A DNA stretch of 22,812 nt from Nocardioidaceae bacterium (GCA_013696365.1 JACCYS010000283.1:1-22812), one strand, 5' to 3'; shown: positions 8,006 through 16,323, counted from the stretch's first letter. Numbers and translations are program-made. Notes: a model not told the origin generated them from the sequence alone.

Positions 8006-8083
8006 GTGACCCGCTTCGGTGACGGCGGCCGTCGTCTGTGCCGAGCGCCGAGCGGTGCTTGCCAAGCGTGGCAGGATCCACCT

Positions 8084-9070
8084 ATGGCGATGACTGCCCA
8101 GGTGAAGGCGGAGCTGGCGAACACCACGGTGACCAAGTCGTGCTGTCGCAAAGCAGAGGTCTCGTCGACCCTGCGCTTTGCCGGTGGCCTGCACATCGTG
8201 GCCGGACAGATCGTGGTCGAGGCCGAGCTCGACACCGGGGCAGCGGCGCGCCGGTTGCGCCGCGACCTGGGTGAGGTCTACGGCCATCACAGCGAGGTTG
8301 TCGTGGTGTCCAGCGGTGGGCTGCGCCGCGGCACCCGCTATGTGGTGCGGGTGACCAAGGACGGCGAGGTGCTGGCCCGACAGACCGGCCTGCTCGACCA
8401 GCGTGGCCGCCCGGTGCGCGGCCTCCCGCCACAGGTGGTCTCCGGTGCTGCCTGCGACGCCGTCGCTGCCTGGCGGGGGGCGTTCCTCGCGCACGGCTCC
8501 CTTACCGAGCCCGGGCGATCCAGCGCCCTAGAGGTGACCTGTCCAGGCCCCGAGGCTGCGCTTGCACTGGTGGGCTCCGCCCGCAGGCTGGGCATCCCGG
8601 CCAAGGCCCGCGAGGTCCGGGGTGTCGACCGGGTGGTCATCCGGGACGGTGATGCCATCGGTGCGCTGCTGACCAGACTGGGCGCGCACGAGACGTTGCT
8701 GGCGTGGGAGGAACGGCGTATGCGCCGTGAGGTGCGGGCCACCGCCAACCGCCTCGCCAACTTCGACGATGCCAACCTGCGCCGCTCGGCGCGCGCCGCG
8801 GTCGCCGCCGGAGCACGGGTGGAGCGGGCGCTGCAGATCCTGGACGACGACATCCCCGACCACCTGCGGCAAGCCGGCAGCCTTCGCTTGGAGCACAAGC
8901 AGGCCAGCCTGGAGGAGTTGGGTCAGCTGCATGACCCGCCGCTGACCAAGGACGCCGTGGCCGGTCGCATCCGCAGGTTGCTGGCGATGGCGGACAAGCG
9001 TGCCGAGGACCTCGATGTGCCGGGCACCGATTCGATGCTGACCCCGGAGATGCTCGACTCCGGTCCGTGA
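8084..9070 (+). CDS. whiA: Sporulation/cell-division transcriptional regulator WhiA
   Basis: A 328-residue WhiA. The N-terminal half is the LAGLIDADG-like fold of the family (RFAGGLHIVAG, GTRYVVRV, ARQTGLLDQRGRPVRGLPPQ, AWRGAFLAHGSLTEPGRS); the C-terminal part is the DNA-binding helix-turn-helix region (ATANRLANFDDANLRRS, QASLEELGQLHDPPLTKDAV, GRIRRLLAMADKR). In Streptomyces WhiA works with WhiB to activate ftsZ and other division genes; it occurs in non-sporulating actinobacteria as well. ATG 8084 gives MAMTAQVK, matching the Streptomyces start; the frame stays open to 8006 but the extra residues look non-coding. AGGA at 8073-8076 can serve as ribosome site, and CAGGAT at 8072-8077 sits where a leaderless -10 box would be, so the translation mode is uncertain. 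Confidence 0.95.
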   Translation: MAMTAQVKAELANTTVTKSCCRKAEVSSTLRFAGGLHIVAGQIVVEAELDTGAAARRLRRDLGEVYGHHSEVVVVSSGGLRRGTRYVVRVTKDGEVLARQTGLLDQRGRPVRGLPPQVVSGAACDAVAAWRGAFLAHGSLTEPGRSSALEVTCPGPEAALALVGSARRLGIPAKAREVRGVDRVVIRDGDAIGALLTRLGAHETLLAWEERRMRREVRATANRLANFDDANLRRSARAAVAAGARVERALQILDDDIPDHLRQAGSLRLEHKQASLEELGQLHDPPLTKDAVAGRIRRLLAMADKRAEDLDVPGTDSMLTPEMLDSGP

Positions 9071-9114
9071 TCCGAGACGGCACCCGTACGGTCCGCCGCA
9101 TCCGGGGGAGCCGT

Positions 9115-9120
9115 TAGGCT
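9115..9120 (+). promoter_or_regulatory. Candidate -10 box of the gap operon
   Basis: TAGGCT lies in the 121-base gap between whiA and gap, 71 bases before the gap start. No convincing -35 hexamer is placed 16-19 bases upstream, as is common for actinobacterial promoters. The placement suggests a leader of about 65 bases. Confidence 0.35.
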
Positions 9121-9191
9121 CGGACACCGTGCCCCGGGGCGCCGCTGCCCAGCGTCCGCGACAACCAACTCTCGCTTCGAGGAGACTCCAC

Positions 9192-10196
9192 GTGACCGTG
9201 CGCGTAGGCATCAACGGCTTCGGCCGGATCGGACGCAACTTCTTTCGCGCCGTCGAGGCGTCCGGCGCAGACATCGAGGTGGTGGCCGCCAACGACCTCA
9301 CCGACAACGCGACGACAGCACACCTGCTGAAGTACGACTCGATCCTCGGCCGGCTACCCGGCGACGTGGTAGCGGACGAGGACGGGGTGAGCGTCGACGG
9401 CAAGAGCGTGCGCATCTTCGCCGAGCGCGACCCCGGCGCGTTGCCCTGGGGTGACCTCGGCGTCGACGTGGTGGTCGAGTCGACGGGACTGTTCACCGAT
9501 GCCACCAAAGCACGAGCGCATATCGAGGGCGGTGCTAACAAGGTCATCATCTCGGCGCCGGCGAAGAACGAGGACCTGACGGTCGTGATGGGCGTCAACC
9601 ACGACCAGTACGACGCAGCCGCACATACCGTCATCAGCAACGCCTCGTGCACCACCAACTGCCTGGCGCCGATGGCGAAGGCGATTCACGACGAGTTTGG
9701 CATCGAGCGTGGTCTGATGACCACGATTCACGCCTATACCCAGGACCAGAACCTCCAAGACGGGCCGCATAAGGACCTGCGCCGTGCCCGTGCCGCAGCC
9801 GTGAACCTGGTGCCGACGAGCACCGGCGCGGCGAAGGCGATCGGACTGGTGCTGCCTGACCTCAAGGGCAAGCTCGATGGCTACGCGGTGCGGGTCCCGA
9901 TCCCCACCGGCTCGGCCACCGACCTGACCGTGAACCTTTCCCGGGAGGCCTCAGCCGACGAGGTCAACGCAGTGGTCAAGGCGGCAGCCGAGGGCACCAT
10001 GAAGGGTTTTCTGCGCTACACCGAGGACCCGATCGTTTCCTCCGACATCGTCACCGACCCGGCCTCCTGCATCTTTGACGCCGGCTTGACCAAAGCCACC
10101 GGCAACCAGGTCAAGGTCGTCGGCTGGTATGACAACGAGTGGGGCTACTCGAACCGGCTGGTTGACCTGGTGACGTACGTCGCCGCGCAGGGCTGA
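9192..10196 (+). CDS. gap: Glyceraldehyde-3-phosphate dehydrogenase, NAD-dependent type
   Basis: A 334-residue GapA-type enzyme converting glyceraldehyde 3-phosphate, phosphate and NAD+ to 1,3-bisphosphoglycerate. The Rossmann motif NGFGRIGR is at 8-15, Asp35 in NDL is placed for NAD+ preference, the active-site segment SNASCTTNC carries nucleophile Cys153, and His180 follows in TTIHAYT. The C-terminus holds the conserved GWYDNEWGYS. GTG 9192 has GAGGAG seven bases upstream and fits the family start exactly; the frame is open to 9129 but those codons have no family counterpart. The stop and the pgk ATG share a base (TGATG), so the two are translationally coupled in a gap-pgk-tpiA operon. Confidence 0.97.
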   Translation: MTVRVGINGFGRIGRNFFRAVEASGADIEVVAANDLTDNATTAHLLKYDSILGRLPGDVVADEDGVSVDGKSVRIFAERDPGALPWGDLGVDVVVESTGLFTDATKARAHIEGGANKVIISAPAKNEDLTVVMGVNHDQYDAAAHTVISNASCTTNCLAPMAKAIHDEFGIERGLMTTIHAYTQDQNLQDGPHKDLRRARAAAVNLVPTSTGAAKAIGLVLPDLKGKLDGYAVRVPIPTGSATDLTVNLSREASADEVNAVVKAAAEGTMKGFLRYTEDPIVSSDIVTDPASCIFDAGLTKATGNQVKVVGWYDNEWGYSNRLVDLVTYVAAQG

Positions 10197-11386
10197 TGCG
10201 CACGCTTGACGGTCTGGGGGACCTGCACGGTCGCACAGTGCTGCTGCGCAGTGACCTGAACGTGCCGCTGGACGGCTCGACGATCACCGATGACGGCCGG
10301 GTCAAAGCCAGCGTGCCGACGATCCAAGCGCTGCGCCAGCGGGGTGCCCGGGTGCTGGTCACCGCACACCTGGGACGACCCAAGGGCGCCCCGGACGAGC
10401 GGTTCTCACTCGCTCCCGTCGGCCAGCGACTCGGTGAGCTGCTCGGCAGATCGGTCGCGGTGGCGAGCGACGTTGCCGGCGCCGGAGCCCGTGCGGCCGC
10501 GGATGCGCTGTCGGTCGGCGAGGTGGCGCTGCTGGAGAACGTACGTTTCGAGCCCGGCGAGACCAGCAAGGACGACAGTGAGCGTGCCGAGCTGGCAGAT
10601 CGGCTAGCCGCACTGGCCGATGTCTTCGTCTCCGACGGGTTCGGCGTCGTGCATCGCAAGCAGGCCAGTGTCTACGACGTCGCCACCCGCCTGCCGAACG
10701 CTGCCGGTCAGCTGGTGCAGGCTGAGGTCGAGGTGCTGCAACGACTCGTCGATGGACCGAAGCGACCCTATGTCGTGGTGCTCGGCGGCTCCAAGGTGTC
10801 GGACAAGCTGGGCGTGATCGACAGCCTGCTCGGCCGGGCCGATGTGCTGCTGATCGGTGGCGGCATGGTGTTCACGTTCCTGGCGGCCCAAGGGCACCCC
10901 GTGGGACGGAGCCTGCTGGAACGCGACCAGCTGGACACCGTGCGCGGCCACCTCGACCGGGCCCGCTCCGACGGGGTCAAGATCGTGCTGCCCACCGACA
11001 TCGTTATCGCCGGCGAGGTCAGCCCGGACGCCCGGGCCAGCGTCGTGCCGGCCGACCAGATCCCCGATGATGCACTCGGCCTCGACATCGGACCCGACTC
11101 AGCAGCCACCTTCGCGACCGAGGTGCGTGCCGCAGCAACGGTATTCTGGAACGGGCCGATGGGGGTCTTCGAGATCGACACGTTTGCGCACGGCACCCGG
11201 GCAGTGGCCGAGGCGATGGCCGAGTGCGACGGCCACACTGTCATCGGCGGCGGTGACTCCGCCGCGGCCGTACGCCGTCTCGGATTCGACGACGGGGCCT
11301 TCGACCACATCTCCACCGGTGGCGGAGCAAGCCTCGAACTACTGGAGGGCAAGACCCTGCCCGGCCTCACGGTTCTGGAGGACTGA
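10196..11386 (+). CDS. pgk: Phosphoglycerate kinase
   Basis: A 396-residue monomeric kinase that makes ATP and 3-phosphoglycerate from 1,3-bisphosphoglycerate. Family segments in order: LRSDLNVPL near 17-25, VTAHLGRPKG near 55-64, ENVRFEPGE near 114-122, VSDGFGVVHRKQAS near 144-157, LGGSKVSDK near 195-203, and in the ATP-binding C-terminal lobe VFWNGPMGVFE and GGGDSAAAVRRLG, closing with STGGGASLELLEGK. Length is normal. It starts one base before the end of gap (TGATG) and has no separate ribosome site of note, so translation probably depends on gap. Confidence 0.97.
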   Translation: MRTLDGLGDLHGRTVLLRSDLNVPLDGSTITDDGRVKASVPTIQALRQRGARVLVTAHLGRPKGAPDERFSLAPVGQRLGELLGRSVAVASDVAGAGARAAADALSVGEVALLENVRFEPGETSKDDSERAELADRLAALADVFVSDGFGVVHRKQASVYDVATRLPNAAGQLVQAEVEVLQRLVDGPKRPYVVVLGGSKVSDKLGVIDSLLGRADVLLIGGGMVFTFLAAQGHPVGRSLLERDQLDTVRGHLDRARSDGVKIVLPTDIVIAGEVSPDARASVVPADQIPDDALGLDIGPDSAATFATEVRAAATVFWNGPMGVFEIDTFAHGTRAVAEAMAECDGHTVIGGGDSAAAVRRLGFDDGAFDHISTGGGASLELLEGKTLPGLTVLED

Positions 11387-11392
11387 CCTGAG

Positions 11393-12196
11393 ATGAGCGC
11401 TTCGACCACCGCCCGATTGCCGCTGCTGGCGGGCAACTGGAAGGCCAACCTCACCCACCTTGAAGCGGTTGTGCTGGTGCAACGGCTCGCTTGGACGCTG
11501 CAGGACAAGAAGTTCGACCCGGCGCGCTCCGAGGTGGCAGTCATCCCACCGTTCACCGGGCTGCGAAGTGTGCAGACCCTGGTGGACGGCGACCAGCTGC
11601 CGATCGGTTACGGCGCCCAAGACGTCTCCGCGCACGAGCGGGGTGCCCACAGCGGTGAGGTCACGGCCGCCATGCTGGCGGCGCTCGGTTGCCGATATGT
11701 GGTGGTCGGGCACTCCGAGCGCCGCGAGCAACACGGTGAGGACGACGCCCTGGTGAACGCCAAGGCGCACCGGGCGCTGGCGGCTGGCATCGCGCCCATC
11801 GTCTGCGTCGGCGAGGGGCCCGAGGTGCGCAAGGCAGGCAAACACGTGGAGCATGTGCTCGACCAGGTGGACGGGTCGCTGGCCGACCTGGACGCGGACC
11901 AGGTGGCCGGCTCAGTTGTCGCCTACGAGCCGGTGTGGGCGATCGGAACGGGTGAGGTTGCCACTCCCGGCGACGCGCAGGAAGTCTGCGCCGCCATCCG
12001 GGCTCGGCTGGGTGAGACGTGGGGTGAGGAGGTCGCTGCCGCAGTGCGTATGCTGTACGGCGGCTCGGTCAAGGCGACCAACGTCGCCGCGCTTATGCTT
12101 GAGCCGGACGTGGACGGGGCATTGGTCGGCGGGGCCAGCTTGCAGGCTGACGAGTTCGCTGGCATCTGTCGCTTCTACGACCTGCCCGTGCTCTGA
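11393..12196 (+). CDS. tpiA: Triosephosphate isomerase
   Basis: A 267-residue TIM barrel interconverting dihydroxyacetone phosphate and glyceraldehyde 3-phosphate. The catalytic residues are all present: N15 and K17 in GNWKAN, H107 in VVVGHSERR, and E179 in AYEPVWAIGTG; the phosphate-binding LYGGSVK is at about 221-227 and GALVGGASL follows near the end. ATG 11393 is six bases after the pgk stop and has GGAGG at 11377-11381 inside the pgk end. It completes the gap-pgk-tpiA set. Confidence 0.97.
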   Translation: MSASTTARLPLLAGNWKANLTHLEAVVLVQRLAWTLQDKKFDPARSEVAVIPPFTGLRSVQTLVDGDQLPIGYGAQDVSAHERGAHSGEVTAAMLAALGCRYVVVGHSERREQHGEDDALVNAKAHRALAAGIAPIVCVGEGPEVRKAGKHVEHVLDQVDGSLADLDADQVAGSVVAYEPVWAIGTGEVATPGDAQEVCAAIRARLGETWGEEVAAAVRMLYGGSVKATNVAALMLEPDVDGALVGGASLQADEFAGICRFYDLPVL

Positions 12197-12233
12197 GCCG
12201 TCGCGGCTGCAGACCACCCGACGATGCCTGCAA

Positions 12234-12248
12234 GTGAGGTTGGCTCAC
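12234..12248 (+). promoter_or_regulatory. Small stem-loop covering the secG ribosome site
   Basis: GTGAG (12234-12238) pairs with CTCAC (12244-12248) around a GTTGG loop. The left arm is the presumed Shine-Dalgarno sequence of secG. The stem is only five base pairs, so regulation is speculative. Confidence 0.2.
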
Positions 12249-12249
12249 G

Positions 12250-12486
12250 ATGATCCTGACACTGTCGATCGTGCTGTTGATCGCCAGCATGCTGCTGATC
12301 CTGCTGGTGCTGTTGCACAAGGGTCGCGGTGGCGGTATGTCCGACATGTTTGGTGGTGGCATGTCGTCGAGCCTCGGCGGCTCGTCGGTGGCCGAGCGCA
12401 ACCTCGACCGCATCACCGTCGGCATTGGGTCGGTTTGGGCGATATGCGTCTTTGCGTTAGGGATCTTGCTCAAGACCGGTGCCTGA
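12250..12486 (+). CDS. secG: Preprotein translocase subunit SecG
   Basis: A 78-residue membrane protein of the SecYEG channel, which aids protein export across the cytoplasmic membrane. Two hydrophobic helices at about 1-22 and 56-75 flank a cytoplasmic loop with the family's LLHKGRGGGMSDMFGGG and SSLGGSSVAERNLDRIT. Length is typical for actinobacteria. The ATG is 53 bases after tpiA; GTGAGG at 12234-12239 is the likely ribosome site, ten bases upstream. Its place after tpiA is the standard actinobacterial order, so cotranscription with the glycolytic genes is likely. Confidence 0.95.
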   Translation: MILTLSIVLLIASMLLILLVLLHKGRGGGMSDMFGGGMSSSLGGSSVAERNLDRITVGIGSVWAICVFALGILLKTGA

Positions 12487-12518
12487 GCGCACCATAGGCG
12501 AAGACAGTTGTTCCGCAG

Positions 12519-12528
12519 GCGTTAACGC
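12519..12528. promoter_or_regulatory. Perfect palindrome GCGTTAACGC upstream of rbpA
   Basis: A perfect ten-base palindrome lies in the 68-base gap between secG and rbpA, 27 bases before the rbpA start. It could be half of an operator or chance; I recognise no regulator from it. No sigma-R type -35 (GGAAT) is visible in this gap, although Streptomyces rbpA is sigma-R controlled. Confidence 0.25.
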
Positions 12529-12554
12529 ACCATCGACAACGAGGAGACAGTGAC

Positions 12555-12911
12555 GTGGCTGGAGGCTCTGCGATCCGCGGCAGTCGGGTCGGTGCCGGCC
12601 CCATGGGCGAGGCCGAGCGAGGTGAGTCCGCTCCGCGAAAGACAGTGTCGTACTACTGCGCGCACGGTCACCACACGACGCCGAGCTTCGCGGTCGAGGC
12701 GAACGTGCCCAGCCAGTGGGACTGTCCGCGGTGTGGGCTGCCTGCCAGCCTCGACTGTGACAACCCGCCACCGCCGCCGCGCAACGAGCCGTACAAGACC
12801 CATCTGGCCTACGTCAAGGAGCGTCGCTCCGACGAGGAGGCCCGGGAGATCTTGCACGACGCCCTGACCGCGCTGCGTAACCGCCGCAAGCGTGGCGAGG
12901 TCATCTACTAG
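12555..12911 (+). CDS. rbpA: RNA polymerase-binding protein RbpA
   Basis: A 118-residue actinobacterial transcription factor that binds RNA polymerase with the principal sigma factor and stabilises the open complex. The N-terminal tail AIRGSRVGAGPMGEAERGE is nearly identical to Streptomyces RbpA. The core domain shows the zinc-type ligands C35, H39, C57 and C60 (YYCAHGHH and WDCPRCG), which Mycobacterium tuberculosis RbpA lacks. The basic linker and sigma-interaction helices follow (EPYKTHLAYVKERRSDEEA, then ILHDALTALRNRRKRG). GTG 12555 has GAGGAG eight bases upstream. It follows secG by 68 bases and converges on pgl. Confidence 0.96.
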   Translation: MAGGSAIRGSRVGAGPMGEAERGESAPRKTVSYYCAHGHHTTPSFAVEANVPSQWDCPRCGLPASLDCDNPPPPPRNEPYKTHLAYVKERRSDEEAREILHDALTALRNRRKRGEVIY

Positions 12912-12914
12912 CGA

Positions 12915-12932
12915 CTCGGTGAGACCGCCGAG
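12915..12932. terminator. Bidirectional hairpin between rbpA and pgl
   Basis: CTCGGTG (12915-12921) pairs with CGCCGAG (12926-12932) with one G-T wobble around an AGAC loop. It sits in the 34-base gap between the convergent stop codons and can fold in both transcripts. No T-tract follows. Confidence 0.5.
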
Positions 12933-12945
12933 GGCTGCCGCCTGC

Positions 12946-13728
12946 TCAGCGTGCGCCGGGGTAGCGCAACTGCTTCGGCAGCGCAGCGGCAGCCTCGTGG
13001 TCAAGCAACCAGACACTGCGCTCGGTACCGCGCGGGCCGGCCGCCGGCACCTGCAGCTGCCCCGCTCCGCTGAGAGCGTTGCGCACCGCACCTGCCTTGC
13101 TGTCGCCGGTCGCCAGGAACCAGACCTCGCGTGCGCGCGCAAGCGTGCGAAACGTCAGGGTCACCCGGGTCGGCGGCGGCTTCGGCGAGTGCCGTACCGC
13201 GACCACGCTGCGGGTCTCGTGCAGCGCGGGATGCTCAGGAAACAGCGAGGCGACGTGCCCGTCCGGACCGATGCCCAGCATCAGCACGTCAAAGGTCGGG
13301 ACATCACCGTGGTCCTCGGGGGTGCTCTGCCCGGCGAGCTCGTCGGCGTACCCCGCGGCTGCGGCGTCGGGATCGTCACCGTACGAGCCGTCGCTGGCTG
13401 CCACCGGGTGCACCTTGTCGGGGTCCAGCGGCAGCGCGTCTAGCAGGTCCTCGCGGGCCTGCAGCTCGTTGCGCTCCGGATCGGATGCCGGCACAAACCG
13501 CTCATCACCCCACCACACCTGCACCCGCTTCCAGTCCACGGCCGAGACAGCGGGAGAGTCGCGCAAGGTCCGATGCACCTGACGGGCGATGCTGCCACCG
13601 GTCAGCACAATGTTGGCGACACGTCCGGCACTTTGTACGTCGACCAGCCGGGTCACTAGCCGGGCCGCGGTGGCCCGGGCCACCTCGTCGACGGTGCGAT
13701 GCACTTCCACGGTCGGTGTGCTGCTCAC
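12946..13728 (-). CDS. pgl: 6-phosphogluconolactonase
   Basis: A 260-residue DevB/Pgl-family enzyme that hydrolyses 6-phosphogluconolactone to 6-phosphogluconate, the second oxidative pentose phosphate step. Visible signatures: LTGGSIA at 42-48, VQVWWGDERFVP at 69-80, MLGIGPDGHVASLFPEH at 150-166, and TLTFRTLARAREVWFLATG near 190-208. It begins with GTG inside the end of opcA (GTGA overlap), the last gene of the tkt-tal-pgi-zwf-opcA-pgl run. Length is normal. Confidence 0.95.
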   Translation of the reverse strand: MSSTPTVEVHRTVDEVARATAARLVTRLVDVQSAGRVANIVLTGGSIARQVHRTLRDSPAVSAVDWKRVQVWWGDERFVPASDPERNELQAREDLLDALPLDPDKVHPVAASDGSYGDDPDAAAAGYADELAGQSTPEDHGDVPTFDVLMLGIGPDGHVASLFPEHPALHETRSVVAVRHSPKPPPTRVTLTFRTLARAREVWFLATGDSKAGAVRNALSGAGQLQVPAAGPRGTERSVWLLDHEAAAALPKQLRYPGAR

Positions 13729-14774
13729 GAGGATGTCGCCTTCCGGGTTGAGTCCTTGCCCGTGGGCGCCTTCGAGCTCCGCCGGGTGGACGTTTGTTTG
13801 GCCACCCGAACGCTGGTCGGCGCCGTGCTCTCGCTGGGCGGCACCTGCGCGGACTTGCGCTTGCTGCCGCGCCCGGACATCGCCAGCACCTGGACCGCGT
13901 CCTGATAGACGTCGTCGTTGTCGAGCCGGCGCAGCTCCTCAGCCAGCAGCTCAGCAACCTCACGCCGTTGCAGGGCGACCGGTCGGTCCGCCTCACCGGG
14001 GATGGTGAAGTCGGCCAGTCGCCCGTCCGGGCGGTGCAGCGCGATGTCGCCGTGCCGCGAGTGCAGCGCCACCTTGGTGATGCCCGGTCCGTCGCTGGTG
14101 CGCAGCTCGACGTCGACGCGCAGCCGGCACCGCAGCCAGGCAGCCATCAGGTCGGCGCTCGCATTGCCGTGGGTGGCCTCCACCGTGGCGCCGGTGATGC
14201 GCACCGGGTGCTGGTCGAGCCCGGCGGCCAGCAGTGCTCGCCAGGGGGTCAATCGGGTCCAGGCCAGGTCGGTGTCACCCGGGCGGTAGTGCCGCGACCG
14301 CCGCCTCAGTATCTCGGTCCGGGACCGGGTGGCGGCAGCAGCATCGGTGATGCGACGCAAGGCCAGCTGGCCGAGCGGATCGCTGGCCGGGTCCTGCGGC
14401 GCGTCAGTCGGCCACCAGACCACCACCGGCGAGTCCGGCAGCAACAATGGGGTCACCACGGACACAGCATGGTCAACCAGCTCACCGGACAACCGCAACA
14501 GCACGGTCTCCCCGGAAGCGCCCTGGCCGACCGACACCTCGGCATCCAGCCGCGGCCGCCCCCGCCTGGCGCCCCGGATGACACCGAGGATCCGCGATGG
14601 GTGCTCGGTCGAGACGGTGCGGGCGTCGGCCATCGCCTGCTCGTGGTTGGCCTCGTCGGTGACCACCACAAAGGTCAGCACCATGCCCATAGTGGGGCTG
14701 CCGGCGCGCAGCCTCGCCTGCAACAACGCCGCCGAGACCTTGCTTGCGTTGGTGTCGGTCAAATCGATCAACAC
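13725..14774 (-). CDS. opcA: Glucose-6-phosphate dehydrogenase assembly protein OpcA
   Basis: OpcA is the partner needed for full activity or oligomer assembly of glucose-6-phosphate dehydrogenase in cyanobacteria and actinobacteria. The 349-residue product has the family core at 1-300: MLIDLTDTNASKVSAALL, STEHPSRILGVIRG, VLLRLSGELVDHAVSVVTPLL, VVVWWPTDAP, DPLGQLALRRITDA, GDTDLAWTRLTPWRALLA, and LLAEELRRLDNDDVYQDAV. Residues about 301-349 are an added tail rich in Ser, Thr, Lys and Arg with no family counterpart I know. GTG 14774 matches the family start and has GAGAGGGG nine bases upstream; the frame stays open to 14987, but that stretch is the zwf end read in another frame. It lies 22 bases after zwf. 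Confidence 0.93.
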   Translation of the reverse strand: MLIDLTDTNASKVSAALLQARLRAGSPTMGMVLTFVVVTDEANHEQAMADARTVSTEHPSRILGVIRGARRGRPRLDAEVSVGQGASGETVLLRLSGELVDHAVSVVTPLLLPDSPVVVWWPTDAPQDPASDPLGQLALRRITDAAAATRSRTEILRRRSRHYRPGDTDLAWTRLTPWRALLAAGLDQHPVRITGATVEATHGNASADLMAAWLRCRLRVDVELRTSDGPGITKVALHSRHGDIALHRPDGRLADFTIPGEADRPVALQRREVAELLAEELRRLDNDDVYQDAVQVLAMSGRGSKRKSAQVPPSESTAPTSVRVAKQTSTRRSSKAPTGKDSTRKATSS

Positions 14775-14796
14775 GGGCCCGTACCCCTCTCGCAGC

Positions 14797-16323
14797 TCAC
14801 GGACGCCGCCAGACCCTGCCGTCGCGCGCCAGCATCTCGTCGGCCGACGGCGGTCCCCACGAGCCGGACGAGTAGCCCTCGGGTTGGCCGTTGGTCGACC
14901 ACCAGTCCACGATCGGGTCCAGAATCTTCCAGGACAGCTCGACCTCTTGGTGCCGCGGGAACAGCGGTGGATCGCCAAGCAGCACATCGAGGATGAGCCG
15001 CTCGTACGCCTCCGGGCTGGACTCGACGAACGCCCCGCCGTAGGCGAAGTCCATGTTCACGTCCCGCAGCTCCATCGCGGTGCCCGGCACCTTGGCGCCG
15101 AACCGCAGCGTCACCCCCTCGTCGGGCTGGATGCGCATCACCAGGGCGTTGCTGCCGAGCTCCTCGGTGGAGGTTTGACTAAACGGCAGGTGCGGTGCCC
15201 GCTTGAAGACGACGGCGACCTCGGTGACCCGTCGGCCGAGTCGCGTCCCGGTGCGCAGGTAGAACGGCACCCCCGCCCAGCGGCGGTTCTCGATGTCCAG
15301 TCTGATGGCGGCGTAGGTCTCGGTGTTCGACGCGTCGGAGATGTCGTCCTCGTCCAGGTAGCCGATCACCTTCTGACCTCCCTGCCACCCGGCGCAGTAC
15401 TGTCCGCGTGCGGTGTGCAGGTCGAGGCGGTCGGGGATGCGAACCGACGACAGCACCTTCTCCTTCTCCAGCCGCAGGTTGCGGGCCTCGAACGAGGCAG
15501 GGTCCTCCATCGCGATCAACGCCATCAGTTGCAGCAGGTGGTTCTGGACGACGTCCCGGGCGGCCCCGATACCGTCGTAGTACCCTGCCCGGCCGCCGAT
15601 GCCGATGTCCTCGGCCATCGTGATCTGCACATGATCGACATAGTTGGAGTTCCACACCGGCTCGAACATCGCATTCGCGAAGCGGAACGCGAGGATGTTC
15701 TGCACGGTCTCTTTGCCGAGGTAGTGGTCGATGCGGAACACCGACTCAGCGGGAAACACCTCCGACACGACGTTGTTCAGTGCGCGAGCCGAGGCGAGGT
15801 CGTGCCCGAAGGGCTTCTCGATGACGACCCTGCGCCAGGCAGCACCGTTGCCGGCGGTCAGACCGTGGTCCTTGAGCTGCCCCACGACGGCCGGAAACGA
15901 CTCTGGGGGGATCGACAGGTAGAACGCATGATTGCCTGACGTGCCGCGGGCCTCGTCCAGCTCTTCGACGGTCTCCCGCAGACGGTCGAACGATGCGCCG
16001 TCGTCGAACTGTCCGCGGACGAACCGGAACCCCTCCGACAGCTGCCGCCAGGTCTCCTCCCGGAAAGGGGTCCGGGAGTGCTCCTTCACCGCGTCATGCA
16101 CGACCTGGGCGAAGTCCTCGTCGTCCCAGTCACGCCGGGCGAACCCGACCAGCGCAAAGCCTGGCGGTAGCAGCCCACGATTCGCCAGATCGTAGACAGC
16201 CGGCATCAACTTCTTGCGGGCAAGGTCGCCGGTGACGCCGAACAGCACCAGGCCGCAGGGACCCGCAATCCGCGGCATCCGCCGATCTTGCGGGTCGCGT
16301 AGCGGGTTTGACCCCAAGCTCAC
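14797..16323 (-). CDS. zwf: Glucose-6-phosphate 1-dehydrogenase
   Basis: A 508-residue enzyme oxidising glucose 6-phosphate to 6-phosphogluconolactone with NADP+, the entry to the oxidative pentose phosphate pathway. The dinucleotide-binding motif GVTGDLARKK is at 29-38, EKPFG at 169-173, and the active-site signature RIDHYLGKE at 197-205. The N-terminus NPLRDPQDRRMPRIAGPCG resembles mycobacterial Zwf2. It starts with GTG in a GTGA overlap with the pgi stop. opcA follows after 22 bases and encodes its assembly partner. Confidence 0.97.
   Translation of the reverse strand: MSLGSNPLRDPQDRRMPRIAGPCGLVLFGVTGDLARKKLMPAVYDLANRGLLPPGFALVGFARRDWDDEDFAQVVHDAVKEHSRTPFREETWRQLSEGFRFVRGQFDDGASFDRLRETVEELDEARGTSGNHAFYLSIPPESFPAVVGQLKDHGLTAGNGAAWRRVVIEKPFGHDLASARALNNVVSEVFPAESVFRIDHYLGKETVQNILAFRFANAMFEPVWNSNYVDHVQITMAEDIGIGGRAGYYDGIGAARDVVQNHLLQLMALIAMEDPASFEARNLRLEKEKVLSSVRIPDRLDLHTARGQYCAGWQGGQKVIGYLDEDDISDASNTETYAAIRLDIENRRWAGVPFYLRTGTRLGRRVTEVAVVFKRAPHLPFSQTSTEELGSNALVMRIQPDEGVTLRFGAKVPGTAMELRDVNMDFAYGGAFVESSPEAYERLILDVLLGDPPLFPRHQEVELSWKILDPIVDWWSTNGQPEGYSSGSWGPPSADEMLARDGRVWRRP

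Noticed and set aside
12487..12554. Sigma-R promoter for rbpA
   Set aside because: No GGAAT-like -35 box is present in the gap.
14775..14987. Longer OpcA starting at 14987
   Set aside because: The added codons are the end of zwf read in another frame; GTG 14774 has a ribosome site and matches the family start.
13794..14996. 400-codon plus-strand frame opposite opcA
   Set aside because: Antisense shadow; opcA motifs on the minus strand are clear.
14329..15939. 536-codon plus-strand frame opposite opcA and zwf
   Set aside because: Shadow of zwf/opcA; the sequence is Arg/Pro/Ser-rich, without motifs or a plausible ribosome site.
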